Origin: Lachnospiraceae bacterium
GTDB taxonomy: Bacteria > Bacillota > Clostridia > Lachnospirales > Lachnospiraceae
NCBI GenBank assembly: GCA_030536455.1
Contig: JAUNPZ010000014.1
Span: 1-42,870 of the forward strand
Direction of reading: 5' to 3'
Length of the DNA stretch: 42,870 nucleotides
Position numbers and translations under genes: made by a program. Positions 15,796 to 24,401 of this stretch are shown here, piece after piece; within the stretch, counting starts at the first letter, position 1; each line of letters starts with the position of its first letter. Below the pieces are notes generated by a model. That model was not told the origin of the DNA, did not search any database, and worked only from the letters and a program-made list of their open reading frames with translations.

Positions 15796-17019
15796 ATGAA
15801 GATTTGGAAACGGGGAGGTTTTGGGGCAGTGGCGCTGCTGCTGGCGGTGAGCCTCTCTTTTCCTGCTTATGGAACGAAGCAGGAGGTGGACGCGGCGAAG
15901 AAGAGAACGGCCACCCTGGAGGAAGAGAAGAAGAAGGTGGAAAAGACCTTAAAGGGGCTGGAGAGCCAGCGGTCCGATACCTTTGCCTATGTGAAGGAGC
16001 TGGATGCCAGTCTGGATGGACTGAGCGAGGAGCTGGCGGCTTTGAATGAACAGGTGGCGGATAAGGAAGCGGAGATTTCCGTGACCAAGGAACAGCTTGA
16101 GGAGGCCAGGGAGCAGGAAGAAAAGCAGTATGCTTCCATGAAGCTGCGGATTAAATATATGTACGAGAAGGGCGACACCAGCTTTATCGATATGCTGATG
16201 GAGGCGGAGGATTTCTCCGAGCTTTTGAACCGGGCGGAGTACATCAGCAAGATTTCGGAGTATGACCGGAAGATGCTGGATGAATATGTGGCGGTGAAGC
16301 AGTCCATCGCGGATAATGAGGTCCGTCTGGAGGAGGAGCACAGCCAGCTTCTGGTCCTTCAGGAGTCCACGGAGGCCAAGCATGCATCGGTGGAGGAGCT
16401 TTTAAGCGCCAAGCAGGCCCAGTTAAAGGCTTATGAGACGCAGATTGCCTCGGCGCAGGACCAGGTGAATGCCTATGACAAGGATATCGCGGACCAGGAG
16501 GCGAAAATCCAGAAGATGGAAGCGGAGATGAAGCGGAAAGAGGAGGAGGCCAGGAAGAAGGCGGAGGAGGAGCGGAAGAAGGCGGAAGCCGCCGGAAAAT
16601 CGTATACGCCGGCCAAGTCCGGCAATACTAAGTTTATATGGCCCTGTCCCTCCAGCGGCCGGATTACCTCACGCTTTGGCGGCCGGGAGTCACCGACGGC
16701 GGGGGCTTCCTCCAATCACAAGGGGATTGACATCGGCGCCGGAACGGGAAACAGCATCGTGGCGGCAGCGGACGGTGTGGTGACCATTGCCACCTACAGC
16801 GCATCGGCCGGAAACTATGTGATGATCAGTCACGGAGACGGGATGTCCACGGTTTATATGCACTGCTCCAAGCTGAATGTATCGGCAGGGCAGACGGTAA
16901 AGCAGGGACAGGTGATTGCAAAGGTGGGGTCTACCGGATATTCCACCGGACCGCATCTCCATTTCGGAGTCCGGAGCGGCGGAACGTATGTGAATCCGTT
17001 AAAATATGTAAGTCCGTAA
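15796..17019 (+). CDS. Secreted coiled-coil LytM/M23 peptidoglycan hydrolase
   Basis: 407-residue protein with a signal peptide (residues 1 to about 25, ending near AYG), a long coiled coil (about 28-265, rich in E, K, A and Q), and a C-terminal M23 domain. The zinc and catalytic motifs are intact: HKGID (H308, D312) and HLH (H387, H389). It should therefore be an active endopeptidase, unlike degenerate EnvC. The layout resembles PcsB/RipC-type hydrolases switched by FtsEX, and it lies directly behind ftsX. ATG 15796 is chosen after AGAGGTG; the in-frame GTG 15787 is part of that site. Confidence 0.88.
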   Translation: MKIWKRGGFGAVALLLAVSLSFPAYGTKQEVDAAKKRTATLEEEKKKVEKTLKGLESQRSDTFAYVKELDASLDGLSEELAALNEQVADKEAEISVTKEQLEEAREQEEKQYASMKLRIKYMYEKGDTSFIDMLMEAEDFSELLNRAEYISKISEYDRKMLDEYVAVKQSIADNEVRLEEEHSQLLVLQESTEAKHASVEELLSAKQAQLKAYETQIASAQDQVNAYDKDIADQEAKIQKMEAEMKRKEEEARKKAEEERKKAEAAGKSYTPAKSGNTKFIWPCPSSGRITSRFGGRESPTAGASSNHKGIDIGAGTGNSIVAAADGVVTIATYSASAGNYVMISHGDGMSTVYMHCSKLNVSAGQTVKQGQVIAKVGSTGYSTGPHLHFGVRSGGTYVNPLKYVSP

Positions 17020-17053
17020 GATGTTTTTGACAGCAGAATAGGAGATGATAGCA

Positions 17054-18400
17054 TTGGAGAATAAAAGCAAATTTTGGAAGGGTGTTCTGGTAGGAGCGCT
17101 GGTCATGGCCTTTGCAGGTCTGACCATCGTGGGGATATCCACCGGTATTTTCCTGATCGGAAAAAGCATTGTCCGCAATCAGGCGCAAGTGCAGGTTCAG
17201 GGGACAGACGGCGGCGCGGCTGTGGATCAGTCTGATATTAACTGGAATCAGGTGGATAACAAGGCCAGAAAGATTCAGTCCATCGTGCAGCAGTATTTCC
17301 TGTTCGACGAGAATGGGCAGCGGGTAGAGGATTACATCTACAAGGGGCTGATGGCCGGACTGGATGACCCGTATTCCGTATATTACACGAAGGAAGAGTT
17401 CAAGGATCTGATGGAGGAGACCAGCGGAGAGTACTGCGGCATCGGCGCTCTGGTTTCCAAGGATATGAAGACGGGCGTGGTTTCCATCGCAAAGGTATTC
17501 AAGGGAACTCCGGCGGAGAAAGCCGGGCTGAGGAACGGAGATATGTTCTACGAGGTAGACGGCATGGCGGTGACGGCTGACATGGACCTGGACATCCTGG
17601 TAAAGCAGCATGTGAAGGGCGAAGAGGGGACCACGGTTCATCTGAAAATGTACCGTCCCAGCACGGAATCCTATGTGGAAGTGGATGTGGTGAGACAAAA
17701 GATCGAGGTTCCCACCGTGGAGCATGAGATGAAGGCGGATAAGCTTGGCTATGTTGCGGTTGCCCAGTTTGATGATGTGAAGGTGACGGGAAAACAGTTC
17801 CAGGAGGCCGTGGAGGACTTAGAAAGCCAGGGAATGGAAGGGCTTCTGATTGACCTTCGGGGAAATCCGGGGGGCGTGCTGGATACCGCGGTTATGATGA
17901 TTGATTATATGCTTCCGGATGATTTGAAGGAGTATGCAGACGAAAACGGAAAGACGCTGGTGGTTTCCACTGCGGATAAGAACGGGGAAGGGAAACGCTA
18001 TTACTGCGAGGACGGTCACAGCGTGGATATCCCGGTGGTGATTCTGGTGGATGGCAATTCGGCCAGCGCATCGGAGGTATTTTCCGGAGCGCTGAAGGAC
18101 TATGGCCGGGCAAAGCTGGTGGGAACCACCACCTTTGGAAAGGGCATCGTGCAGACCCTGCTTCCTCTGGGAGACGGCTCGGCGGTGAAGCTGACGACCG
18201 CGCATTACTACAGTCCAAGCGGATTCGACCTGCACGGCGTAGGCCTGGAGCCGGATGTAGAGGTGGAGTTTGAGCCTCCGGAAAATGTGGATGCGGATTA
18301 TGTATTTACCGATGAGGATGATAACCAGATGCAGAAGGCGCTGGAGGTGCTGGAAGAGATGGTGGACACAAACGAGACGCAGGCGGAGCCGGCGGCGTAG
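17054..18400 (+). CDS. ctpA: S41-family C-terminal processing protease
   Basis: 448-residue membrane-anchored serine protease. A helix at about 10-35 is followed by a PDZ domain (about 110-200, with GIGALVSKDMKTG and GLRNGD) and the S41 peptidase core. The Ser-Lys dyad is visible: S338 in NSASASE and K363 in TFGKG, 25 residues apart as in Tsp. Start TTG 17054 is preferred because GGAG lies nine bases upstream; ATG 17045 abuts it. It is likely cotranscribed with the LytM gene (34-base gap) and may control the hydrolase's level. Confidence 0.88.
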   Translation: MENKSKFWKGVLVGALVMAFAGLTIVGISTGIFLIGKSIVRNQAQVQVQGTDGGAAVDQSDINWNQVDNKARKIQSIVQQYFLFDENGQRVEDYIYKGLMAGLDDPYSVYYTKEEFKDLMEETSGEYCGIGALVSKDMKTGVVSIAKVFKGTPAEKAGLRNGDMFYEVDGMAVTADMDLDILVKQHVKGEEGTTVHLKMYRPSTESYVEVDVVRQKIEVPTVEHEMKADKLGYVAVAQFDDVKVTGKQFQEAVEDLESQGMEGLLIDLRGNPGGVLDTAVMMIDYMLPDDLKEYADENGKTLVVSTADKNGEGKRYYCEDGHSVDIPVVILVDGNSASASEVFSGALKDYGRAKLVGTTTFGKGIVQTLLPLGDGSAVKLTTAHYYSPSGFDLHGVGLEPDVEVEFEPPENVDADYVFTDEDDNQMQKALEVLEEMVDTNETQAEPAA

Positions 18401-18412
18401 CGTGTAGAGATG

Positions 18413-18446
18413 AATTGCCCGGCAGGGGAGTATCTGCCGGGCAATT
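18413..18446. terminator. Bidirectional terminator between S41 protease and ltaE
   Basis: AATTGCCCGGCAG (18413-18425) pairs perfectly with CTGCCGGGCAATT (18434-18446), with an eight-base loop. The two genes converge here. Confidence 0.9.
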
Positions 18447-18453
18447 TGTTTCG

Positions 18454-19485
18454 TTATTTTCCTGCAAGCCTTTTAAAATCAGCCGCAAACTGCCTTACTG
18501 CCTCTTCTTTGGTTGCCCAGGAGGTGACGAAGCGGACTGCGGTGTGGGTTTCATCGACAGCCTGCTGTGTCTGGAACTGGTAGTTTTCCCGAAGCGCTGC
18601 AATCAGGTCATTTGGAAGAATCGGGAACTGCTGGTTGCTGGCGGAGTCGGAAAAGAAGGGGAAGCCGCACTCGGCAAAGGTCTTCTTTAAGATGGCGGCC
18701 ATCTCATTGGAATGGGCGGCCATGTCGTAGAACAGGTTGTTCTGGAACATCTCCTCAAACTGGATGCCTAAGAGGAAGCCCTTTGCCAGCATCGCGCCCT
18801 TCTGCTTCAGCATAAAGCGGAAGTCCGGCTTTAAGTCCGGGTGGGTGATGACCAGACATTCTCCGAAGAGAGCGCCGTTCTTGGTGCCGCCGATGTAGAA
18901 GACATCGGTTAAGCGGGCGATGTCAGCCAGGGTTAAGTCATTGATCGGGCTGGTGAGGGCAGCACCTAAGCGGGCGCCGTCCAGGAATAGATACAAAGCG
19001 TGCTGCTTACAGAATGCAGAGATGGCTTCCAGCTCGGCTAAGGTGTACTGGGTTCCGATTTCCGTGGTGTTGGAGATGTAAACCATCTTTGGCTGAACCA
19101 TATGCTCGTCGGTGTGCCAGTCCAGCGTCTTCTGGATCAGGGCCGGAGTCAGCTTGCCGTCCGGGGTCTGCTGGGTTAAAACCTTGTGTCCGGTGGCTTC
19201 GATGGCGCCGGTTTCATGTACGTTGATGTGTCCGGTTTCCGCAGCGATAACGGCCTGATGAGGACGCAGAGCGGCGCTGATGGTCAGCATATTGGTCTGT
19301 GTTCCGCCGACGATGATATGGATATCCACATCGTCCCGCCGGATTTCCTTCTTTATTAATTCTTTGGCGTGCTCCGTGTGAACGTCCAGGCTGTAGCCGG
19401 CATTCTGGTCTAAGCTGGCCTGAATCATAGCGTTTAAAATGTTTGGATGCGCGCCTTCGCTGTAATCGTTGTTAAAGCAATACAT
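18454..19485 (-). CDS. ltaE: Low-specificity L-threonine aldolase / beta-eliminating lyase family
   Basis: 343-residue fold-type I PLP enzyme that cleaves threonine or allo-threonine to glycine and acetaldehyde. The PLP lysine is K202 in YIGGTKNG. Upstream features are VGGTQTNMLT near the phosphate site and LFLDGARLGAAL with the Asp that contacts the pyridine nitrogen. The start is preceded by AAGGAGG. It is a single-gene transcript with its own promoter and the shared convergent terminator. Confidence 0.87.
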   Translation of the reverse strand: MYCFNNDYSEGAHPNILNAMIQASLDQNAGYSLDVHTEHAKELIKKEIRRDDVDIHIIVGGTQTNMLTISAALRPHQAVIAAETGHINVHETGAIEATGHKVLTQQTPDGKLTPALIQKTLDWHTDEHMVQPKMVYISNTTEIGTQYTLAELEAISAFCKQHALYLFLDGARLGAALTSPINDLTLADIARLTDVFYIGGTKNGALFGECLVITHPDLKPDFRFMLKQKGAMLAKGFLLGIQFEEMFQNNLFYDMAAHSNEMAAILKKTFAECGFPFFSDSASNQQFPILPNDLIAALRENYQFQTQQAVDETHTAVRFVTSWATKEEAVRQFAADFKRLAGK

Positions 19486-19520
19486 GAATCAATCCTCCTT
19501 GGTAATCTGTTATTGCTTTT

Positions 19521-19549
19521 ATCATAATATATCACGGTGGGAATGTCCA
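19521..19549 (-). promoter_or_regulatory. Promoter of ltaE
   Basis: On the minus strand TGGACA (19544-19549) and TATGAT (19521-19526) have 17-base spacing. Confidence 0.82.
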
Positions 19550-19589
19550 GTGTGACGGAAGTTTTGACGCTGCATTTTGCCGGGGTCTA

Positions 19590-19618
19590 TTGACAGAAGA
19601 AGGCAATTGAACTAAGAT
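19590..19618 (+). promoter_or_regulatory. Promoter of the secreted cell-wall-binding protein
   Basis: TTGACA (19590-19595) and TAAGAT (19613-19618) have 17-base spacing. Confidence 0.82.
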
Positions 19619-19700
19619 AGAGGTAAATCATCGAAACGTTTTTGTTAAAAATGCATGAATGGAAATTCAAAAAACAAAAGGATTCAGGGAGGAAACCGAC

Positions 19701-20438
19701 ATGAAAAAGAGATGGATTACGCTCCTTGCCGCCGGACTGATGACAGCGGCCATGAGCATGACGGCATTTGCGGGGGAGTGGAAGCTGGACCAGGTGGGCT
19801 GGTGGTATCAGAATGATGACGGAACCTATTTAAAGGATGGCTGGAGCTGGGTGAATGGCTGCTGCTATTATTTTACTCCGGAGGGCTACTGCCTGGTGAA
19901 CACGACCACACCGGACGGCTATACGGTGGATGCAAGCGGCGCATGGACGGTGGACGGCGTGGTGCAGACCCAGGCTCCGGCAGGAACCGGGGTGGAGAAT
20001 GCCGCAGCGCAGACGAATCAGAGTGCGGGCAGTCCGGTATCGGTAAATGGCATGTCCCTTACCATTCCAGGCGGATTTGTGAAGGATGAGGTGCAGTCGG
20101 ACGAGACCAGCGCGTATTTTGTGAAGGATGCCAATATCATCGCAGTGGTTGCGGAGGCGATTCCAGAGGTGGAGCAGTACGGTACGCTTCTGGAGATGTT
20201 AAGTGAGCCGATTCTGGATGAAACCATGAAAGCAATTGGAACGCCAACCGGAAAAACAACGGAAAACTATACCAGCGGAGCCTGGTACTGCTACGATTTT
20301 GATTCAACGGCAGAGCTGGGGCTGCCCGGACGGCTCTGCATCCTGGCGAGAATCAAGAATGCAAGGGTTGAGATGGTGATGTTTGCCGGACCGGATACCA
20401 ACGCTTATCTGAATGATGTAATGAACTCCCTGCAGTAA
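19701..20438 (+). CDS. Secreted protein with choline/glucan-binding-type repeats
   Basis: 245-residue exported protein. The signal peptide (1 to about 25) ends in AFA. Residues about 26-85 form one or two aromatic cell-wall-binding repeats (VGWWYQNDDGTYLKDGWSWV, then a CCYYF-type unit), which usually tether proteins to teichoic acid or polysaccharide. A Thr/Gln/Ala linker leads to an unrecognised C-terminal domain (about 113-245) beginning VNGMSLTIPGG. The start at 19701 is fixed by GGGAGG and by the signal peptide; an upstream frame extension to 19659 is not needed. Function unknown. Confidence 0.8.
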   Translation: MKKRWITLLAAGLMTAAMSMTAFAGEWKLDQVGWWYQNDDGTYLKDGWSWVNGCCYYFTPEGYCLVNTTTPDGYTVDASGAWTVDGVVQTQAPAGTGVENAAAQTNQSAGSPVSVNGMSLTIPGGFVKDEVQSDETSAYFVKDANIIAVVAEAIPEVEQYGTLLEMLSEPILDETMKAIGTPTGKTTENYTSGAWYCYDFDSTAELGLPGRLCILARIKNARVEMVMFAGPDTNAYLNDVMNSLQ

Positions 20439-20462
20439 ACAAAGGATATGAGAGAAGGATAT

Positions 20463-20501
20463 GAGATGTGTCAGCCCGAAAAGCGGATACATCTCTTTTT
20501 T
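20463..20501 (+). terminator. Terminator after the secreted protein gene
   Basis: GAGATGTGTC (20463-20472) pairs with GATACATCTC (20486-20495), with one G-U, followed by six T. Confidence 0.88.
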
Positions 20502-20502
20502 A

Positions 20503-20530
20503 TTTACATCTCAAAAAATCCTGCTATAAT
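20503..20530 (+). promoter_or_regulatory. Promoter of azlCD
   Basis: TTTACA (20503-20508), a 16-base spacer, and TATAAT (20525-20530) preceded by TGC, an extended -10. Confidence 0.75.
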
Positions 20531-20566
20531 GGAAAGAGTCATTTTGGTTGATTGGAGAAAAATATT

Positions 20567-21286
20567 ATGGAAAACAGATTGAGTCAATTCAAATTCGGGC
20601 TAAAGGACGGAATCCCCATCGGCCTGGGGTATCTGGCAGTTTCCTTTAGCTTCGGTATTATGGCAAGAGGAGCCGGGCTTACGGTATGGGAGGCTGTCGT
20701 CATGTCGCTGACGAATGTGACCAGCGCCGGGCAGTTTGCGGCGCTTGGAATTATCCAGGCGGGAGCGCCGTTTCTGGAAATGGCGGCAACCCAGCTGATC
20801 ATCAATTTAAGATACTGCCTGATGTCCTGCTCCCTGTCACAGAAATTATCACCGGACATGCCATTTTTCCACCGTCTCTTGATTTCATACGGGGTGACGG
20901 ATGAAATTTTCGGCGTTTCGGTGTGCAGGCTGGGATATCTAAGTCCTTTTTACAGCTACGGCCTGATCGGCGTGGCGGTTCCGGGCTGGGCGCTTGGAAC
21001 CCTTCTGGGCGCTGTCTCCGGGTCTCTGCTCCCGGAACGGCTGCTGAGTGCGCTGAGCGTGGCTTTATACGGCATGTTCATTGCCATTGTAGTTCCGCCG
21101 TCTAAGGCGAACCGGACATTAGCCGGAGTGGTTCTGGTTTCGATGGCGCTGAGCCTTGTGTTCCACCTGCTCCCGGCATTAAGCGGCATCTCATCCGGCT
21201 TTAAAATCATTATTCTGACGGTGCTGATTGCCGGCGCGGCGGCATGGCTGTTCCCGGTAAAGGAGGAGGTCGAACATGAAGCCTAA
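20567..21286 (+). CDS. azlC: AzlC-family branched-chain amino acid exporter subunit
   Basis: 239-residue membrane protein with several hydrophobic segments. The N-terminal GIPIGLGYLAVSFSFGIMARGAGL segment is typical of AzlC/YgaZ (only part quoted elsewhere is needed for recognition: GYLAVSFSFG). With AzlD it forms a two-subunit exporter of branched-chain amino acids or analogues such as azaleucine. ATG 20567 follows TTGGAG; a frame-extended TTG at 20552 is part of that site. It overlaps azlD by 11 bases. Confidence 0.87.
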   Translation: MENRLSQFKFGLKDGIPIGLGYLAVSFSFGIMARGAGLTVWEAVVMSLTNVTSAGQFAALGIIQAGAPFLEMAATQLIINLRYCLMSCSLSQKLSPDMPFFHRLLISYGVTDEIFGVSVCRLGYLSPFYSYGLIGVAVPGWALGTLLGAVSGSLLPERLLSALSVALYGMFIAIVVPPSKANRTLAGVVLVSMALSLVFHLLPALSGISSGFKIIILTVLIAGAAAWLFPVKEEVEHEA

Positions 21287-21584
21287 TGTATATCTGTATA
21301 TTTTTGTGATGGCAGGCGTGACGTATCTGATTCGGATGCTGCCCCTGACATTAATAAAGAAGGAAATCAAAAATCCTTACATCAAATCCTTTTTATATTA
21401 CGTCCCCTATGTGACGCTGTCGGTGATGACCTTTCCGGCCATTCTCTTCGGCACGAACTCCATCTGGTCCGGCGCGGCGGCGCTGGCAGTGGCAGTGGCG
21501 CTGGCGTATAAAGGAAAGAGCCTGTTCCAGGTTTCCCTGGCGGCCTGCGGCATCGTATTCGTTCTGGAACTGTTTCTGTGCTGA
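21276..21584 (+). CDS. azlD: AzlD-family branched-chain amino acid exporter small subunit
   Basis: 102-residue protein with about four membrane segments, including TYLIRMLPLTLIKK near the N-terminus, characteristic of AzlD/YgaH. The start lies within the end of azlC after AGGAGGT, so the two are coupled. The following MBL-fold gene begins 11 bases after its stop. Confidence 0.87.
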   Translation: MKPNVYLYIFVMAGVTYLIRMLPLTLIKKEIKNPYIKSFLYYVPYVTLSVMTFPAILFGTNSIWSGAAALAVAVALAYKGKSLFQVSLAACGIVFVLELFLC

Positions 21585-21595
21585 GAGGGAAAGAC

Positions 21596-22417
21596 ATGAA
21601 GCTGATAACGATTATGGACAATGTACCAGGCGCTCACAAGGCGCTGCGGACGGAGCACGGATTATCCTTTTATGTGGAAACGGAGTCGGTGCGGATTCTG
21701 TTTGACTTCGGAGCGGGGGAGAATGCCCTTTATAATGCCGGAAAGCTGGGAATCCATCTGGAAGAAATCAATTACGCGGTGGGAAGCCACGGCCATTATG
21801 ACCATGGGGGCGGATACCGGGACTTCGTGGAGGCCGGACTTACCTGTCCGCTGGTAACCGGAGCCGGATATTTTGAGGAGAAATATGCCAGAGACGGCCT
21901 TCGGGTGTCTTATCTGGGAACGGGCTTCGGAGCGGAATATCTGGAAAAGAAAGGAATCACCCATGTGGAATGCAGCGGTGTCCTGGAACTGGCAGAGGGC
22001 TGCTGGGTGATTGGAAATATAAAGCGGAGCCGGGAGTTTGAGACGGTTCCGGAGCGTTTCGTGCTGCGGGACGGAGCGGGCTGGAAGCAGGATTTCTTTC
22101 GGGATGAAATCTGCCTGGCGGTGGAGGTGCCCGGCGGAGTCGGCGTCATCCTGGGCTGCAGCCATCCGGGCGTGCTGAATATGCTGGATACGGTAAAGGA
22201 GGCGCTTGGGCGGCCCATCCGGTTTGTGGCAGGAGGAACCCATCTGGTGAAGGCAGACCGGGATCGGATTGAGAAAACGGCGGAGGAGATGAAGAAGATG
22301 GGGGTCCGACAGATTGGCTTTAACCACTGCTCAGGAAACCGGCTCCGGGAGCTGCTGGAGGAGGAGAAGGAGCTGGATACGGTGTATCTGGGGGCGGGGG
22401 ACTGCCTGTTCTGGTAA
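21596..22417 (+). CDS. MBL-fold metallo-hydrolase
   Basis: 273-residue metallo-beta-lactamase-fold protein. The metal motif HGHYDHGGG supplies H65, H67, D69 and H70; further ligands lie in GCSHPG and in FNHCSG near residue 240. The pattern matches the archaeal/bacterial group often labelled dihydropterin-aminobenzene-phosphate synthase-like, a label of doubtful biochemical meaning. The start at 21596 follows GAGAGGGAAAG. It is probably the third gene of the azlCD transcript; how it relates to amino acid export is unknown. Confidence 0.82.
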   Translation: MKLITIMDNVPGAHKALRTEHGLSFYVETESVRILFDFGAGENALYNAGKLGIHLEEINYAVGSHGHYDHGGGYRDFVEAGLTCPLVTGAGYFEEKYARDGLRVSYLGTGFGAEYLEKKGITHVECSGVLELAEGCWVIGNIKRSREFETVPERFVLRDGAGWKQDFFRDEICLAVEVPGGVGVILGCSHPGVLNMLDTVKEALGRPIRFVAGGTHLVKADRDRIEKTAEEMKKMGVRQIGFNHCSGNRLRELLEEEKELDTVYLGAGDCLFW

Positions 22418-22489
22418 AAGGGAAAGCGAAAGCAGAAAAGAAAAATCAGACACGACCCAACAGCAAAGCTGGAACAGCAAAAACAGCAA

Positions 22490-22530
22490 AAAGGCGGCCT
22501 GTCCTCCGGAAAGGAGAACAGGCCGCCTTT
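22490..22530. terminator. Bidirectional terminator between MBL gene and dctM
   Basis: An 18-position stem (22490-22507 with 22513-22530) with one mismatch, based on AAAGGCGGCCTGT and its complement, with AAA and TTT at the ends. It separates convergent genes. Confidence 0.9.
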
Positions 22531-22586
22531 GCAGACTGCATCGGACGATGATGCTGTCCGGACGGAGCCGTTTAAAGTGCGGTATC

Positions 22587-23888
22587 TTACATCAGTCCCA
22601 TCAGCTTCGGAACGCCCAGTGACAGGGCCGGAATGTAGGTGACAGCCAGTAGCAGGAGGAAGAGGACTGCAAAGTAAGGAAGCAGGGTCTTGGTAACCTC
22701 CTCGATGCTGATCTTGCTGATGCCGCAGCCCACGAACAGAACCGAGCCGACCGGCGGGGTGATATTGCCCAGACACATATTGAAAATCAGCATAACACCG
22801 AACTGGATATCGGTCATTCCCATGCTCTGTGCAATCGGCAGGAAGATGGGAGTGAAGATTAAGATAGCCGGGGTGATATCCATGAACATGCCCACAACCA
22901 GAAGAATCACGTTCATCAGCAGGAAAATCACATACTTGTTGGTGGAGATGGACATGATGCCTGCGCTGATTGCCGCCGGGATTCCGGAGTATGCCATAAC
23001 GAAGGACATGGCGGAGGAGGCGGAGATTAAGAACAGGATGATGCCGCTGGTGCATGCGCTGCTTACCAGAATCTTCATGAAGGACTTCATGGTAAGGCTC
23101 TTGTAGCAGAGGGACAGGATCAGGCAGTAAAGCACGCAGATGCCTGCGCCTTCGGTTGCGGTGAAGATACCGCCTACGATACCGCCGATTACGATTACGA
23201 TCAGCAGTAAGCTGGGAAGCGCCTCTAAGGTTACCTTCAGGGCTTCTGCACCGGAGGTTCTGCCGGATACCGGATATTTATGCTTCTTTGCGTAGATAAA
23301 TGCAACCACCATGGAGCCAACACCCATCAGAATGCCAGGGATGTAGCCGGCCATAAACAGGGTGGAGATGGACACGCCGCCCGCTACGGTGGAGTACACG
23401 ATGAAGGCGCTGGTAGGCGGAATCAGAAGGCCGGTCGGCGCGGACGCGATATTCACCGCGGTGGCAAATGCCGGGTCATAGCCCTCATCCTTCTGAATCG
23501 GGTAGATACAGCCGCCCATAGCGGAGGCTGCGGCAACGGAGGAGCCGGACAGTGCGCCGAACAGCATGTTGCCGACGATGTTGGCCTGAGCCAGAGAGCC
23601 TGGAATCCAGCCTACGAACAGCTTAGCGAAGTTGACCAGACGTCTGGCGATACCGCCGTTGTTCATGATGTTTCCTGCCAGGATGAATAACGGAATCGCA
23701 AGCAGGGAGAAGCTTTCCACACCGCTGTTCATCTTCTGCATGGTGATGAAGGTGATCTGGTCCCAGGACAGGGAGGACATAGCGGTCACAATTGAGGAAA
23801 TTACGATGCTGACGGAGATTGGACAGCCCACAAACAGCAGGATGCCGAATACCGCGAACAGGATAACAGTGGTAAGAACAATACTCAT
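22587..23888 (-). CDS. dctM: TRAP transporter large permease (DctM)
   Basis: 433-residue polytopic protein, the ion-coupled large membrane subunit of a TRAP importer. It begins with a hydrophobic segment containing VGCPISVSIVISS and shows typical DctM stretches such as GNIMNNGGIARRLV and GALSGSSVAAASAMG, and a C-terminal NITPPVGSVLFV. Its ATG overlaps the dctQ stop by four bases (ATGA). It is the last gene of the GH31-dctP-dctQ-dctM operon. Confidence 0.92.
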   Translation of the reverse strand: MSIVLTTVILFAVFGILLFVGCPISVSIVISSIVTAMSSLSWDQITFITMQKMNSGVESFSLLAIPLFILAGNIMNNGGIARRLVNFAKLFVGWIPGSLAQANIVGNMLFGALSGSSVAAASAMGGCIYPIQKDEGYDPAFATAVNIASAPTGLLIPPTSAFIVYSTVAGGVSISTLFMAGYIPGILMGVGSMVVAFIYAKKHKYPVSGRTSGAEALKVTLEALPSLLLIVIVIGGIVGGIFTATEGAGICVLYCLILSLCYKSLTMKSFMKILVSSACTSGIILFLISASSAMSFVMAYSGIPAAISAGIMSISTNKYVIFLLMNVILLVVGMFMDITPAILIFTPIFLPIAQSMGMTDIQFGVMLIFNMCLGNITPPVGSVLFVGCGISKISIEEVTKTLLPYFAVLFLLLLAVTYIPALSLGVPKLMGLM

Positions 23889-24388
23889 GATTCATTTCCT
23901 CCTTCAATCGAAATACCGGTTACATCTTCATAGATGTTGATAATCTGAGCCACGATGATGAACAGACCGGAGATTGGGGCCATAGCGTAAACCAGGCTTC
24001 TCGGAATGCCTAACAGCGCGGAGTATACCTGCTTTGCGCTGACAGCCAGCTTGAAGCCGCCGATGGTGATGACGAAGATGGCGAAAACCAGGATCAGCAC
24101 ATCAATGACGGTCATCAGCACCCGTTTCCCGGCCGGGTTTAATTTGTCGCGCAGCAGCACCAGAGCCATATGCTCCCTGGTGACAAATGCGTAGGCCGCG
24201 CCGATAAAGCCGGTCCAGATCAAGAAGTAGCGCACCAGCTCCTCGGTAAATGCCGCAGGGCTGTTTAAGACGTAACGGGTAAATACCTGGTATAATACCA
24301 GCAGGGTCATGACAGACAGCAGAACGGTTGCGATTCCGGCCAGAAGCTTTGTCATAACTTTTTTTACAACAGTTAAAATCTCTTTCAT
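23885..24388 (-). CDS. dctQ: TRAP transporter small permease (DctQ)
   Basis: 167-residue protein with four membrane helices and the DctQ marks EELVRYFLIWTGFIGAAYAF (helix 2) and REHMALVLL. It forms the membrane complex with DctM and receives substrate from the DctP binding protein. It sits between dctP (13-base gap) and dctM (overlap). Confidence 0.9.
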   Translation of the reverse strand: MKEILTVVKKVMTKLLAGIATVLLSVMTLLVLYQVFTRYVLNSPAAFTEELVRYFLIWTGFIGAAYAFVTREHMALVLLRDKLNPAGKRVLMTVIDVLILVFAIFVITIGGFKLAVSAKQVYSALLGIPRSLVYAMAPISGLFIIVAQIINIYEDVTGISIEGGNES

Positions 24389-24401
24389 TTCGAACCTCCC
24401 C

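Noticed and set aside
21910..23055. Minus-strand frame of about 381 codons spanning the MBL gene and the end of dctM
   Set aside because: It crosses the bidirectional terminator and two real genes, and its translation is Ser/Pro/Arg-rich without motifs.
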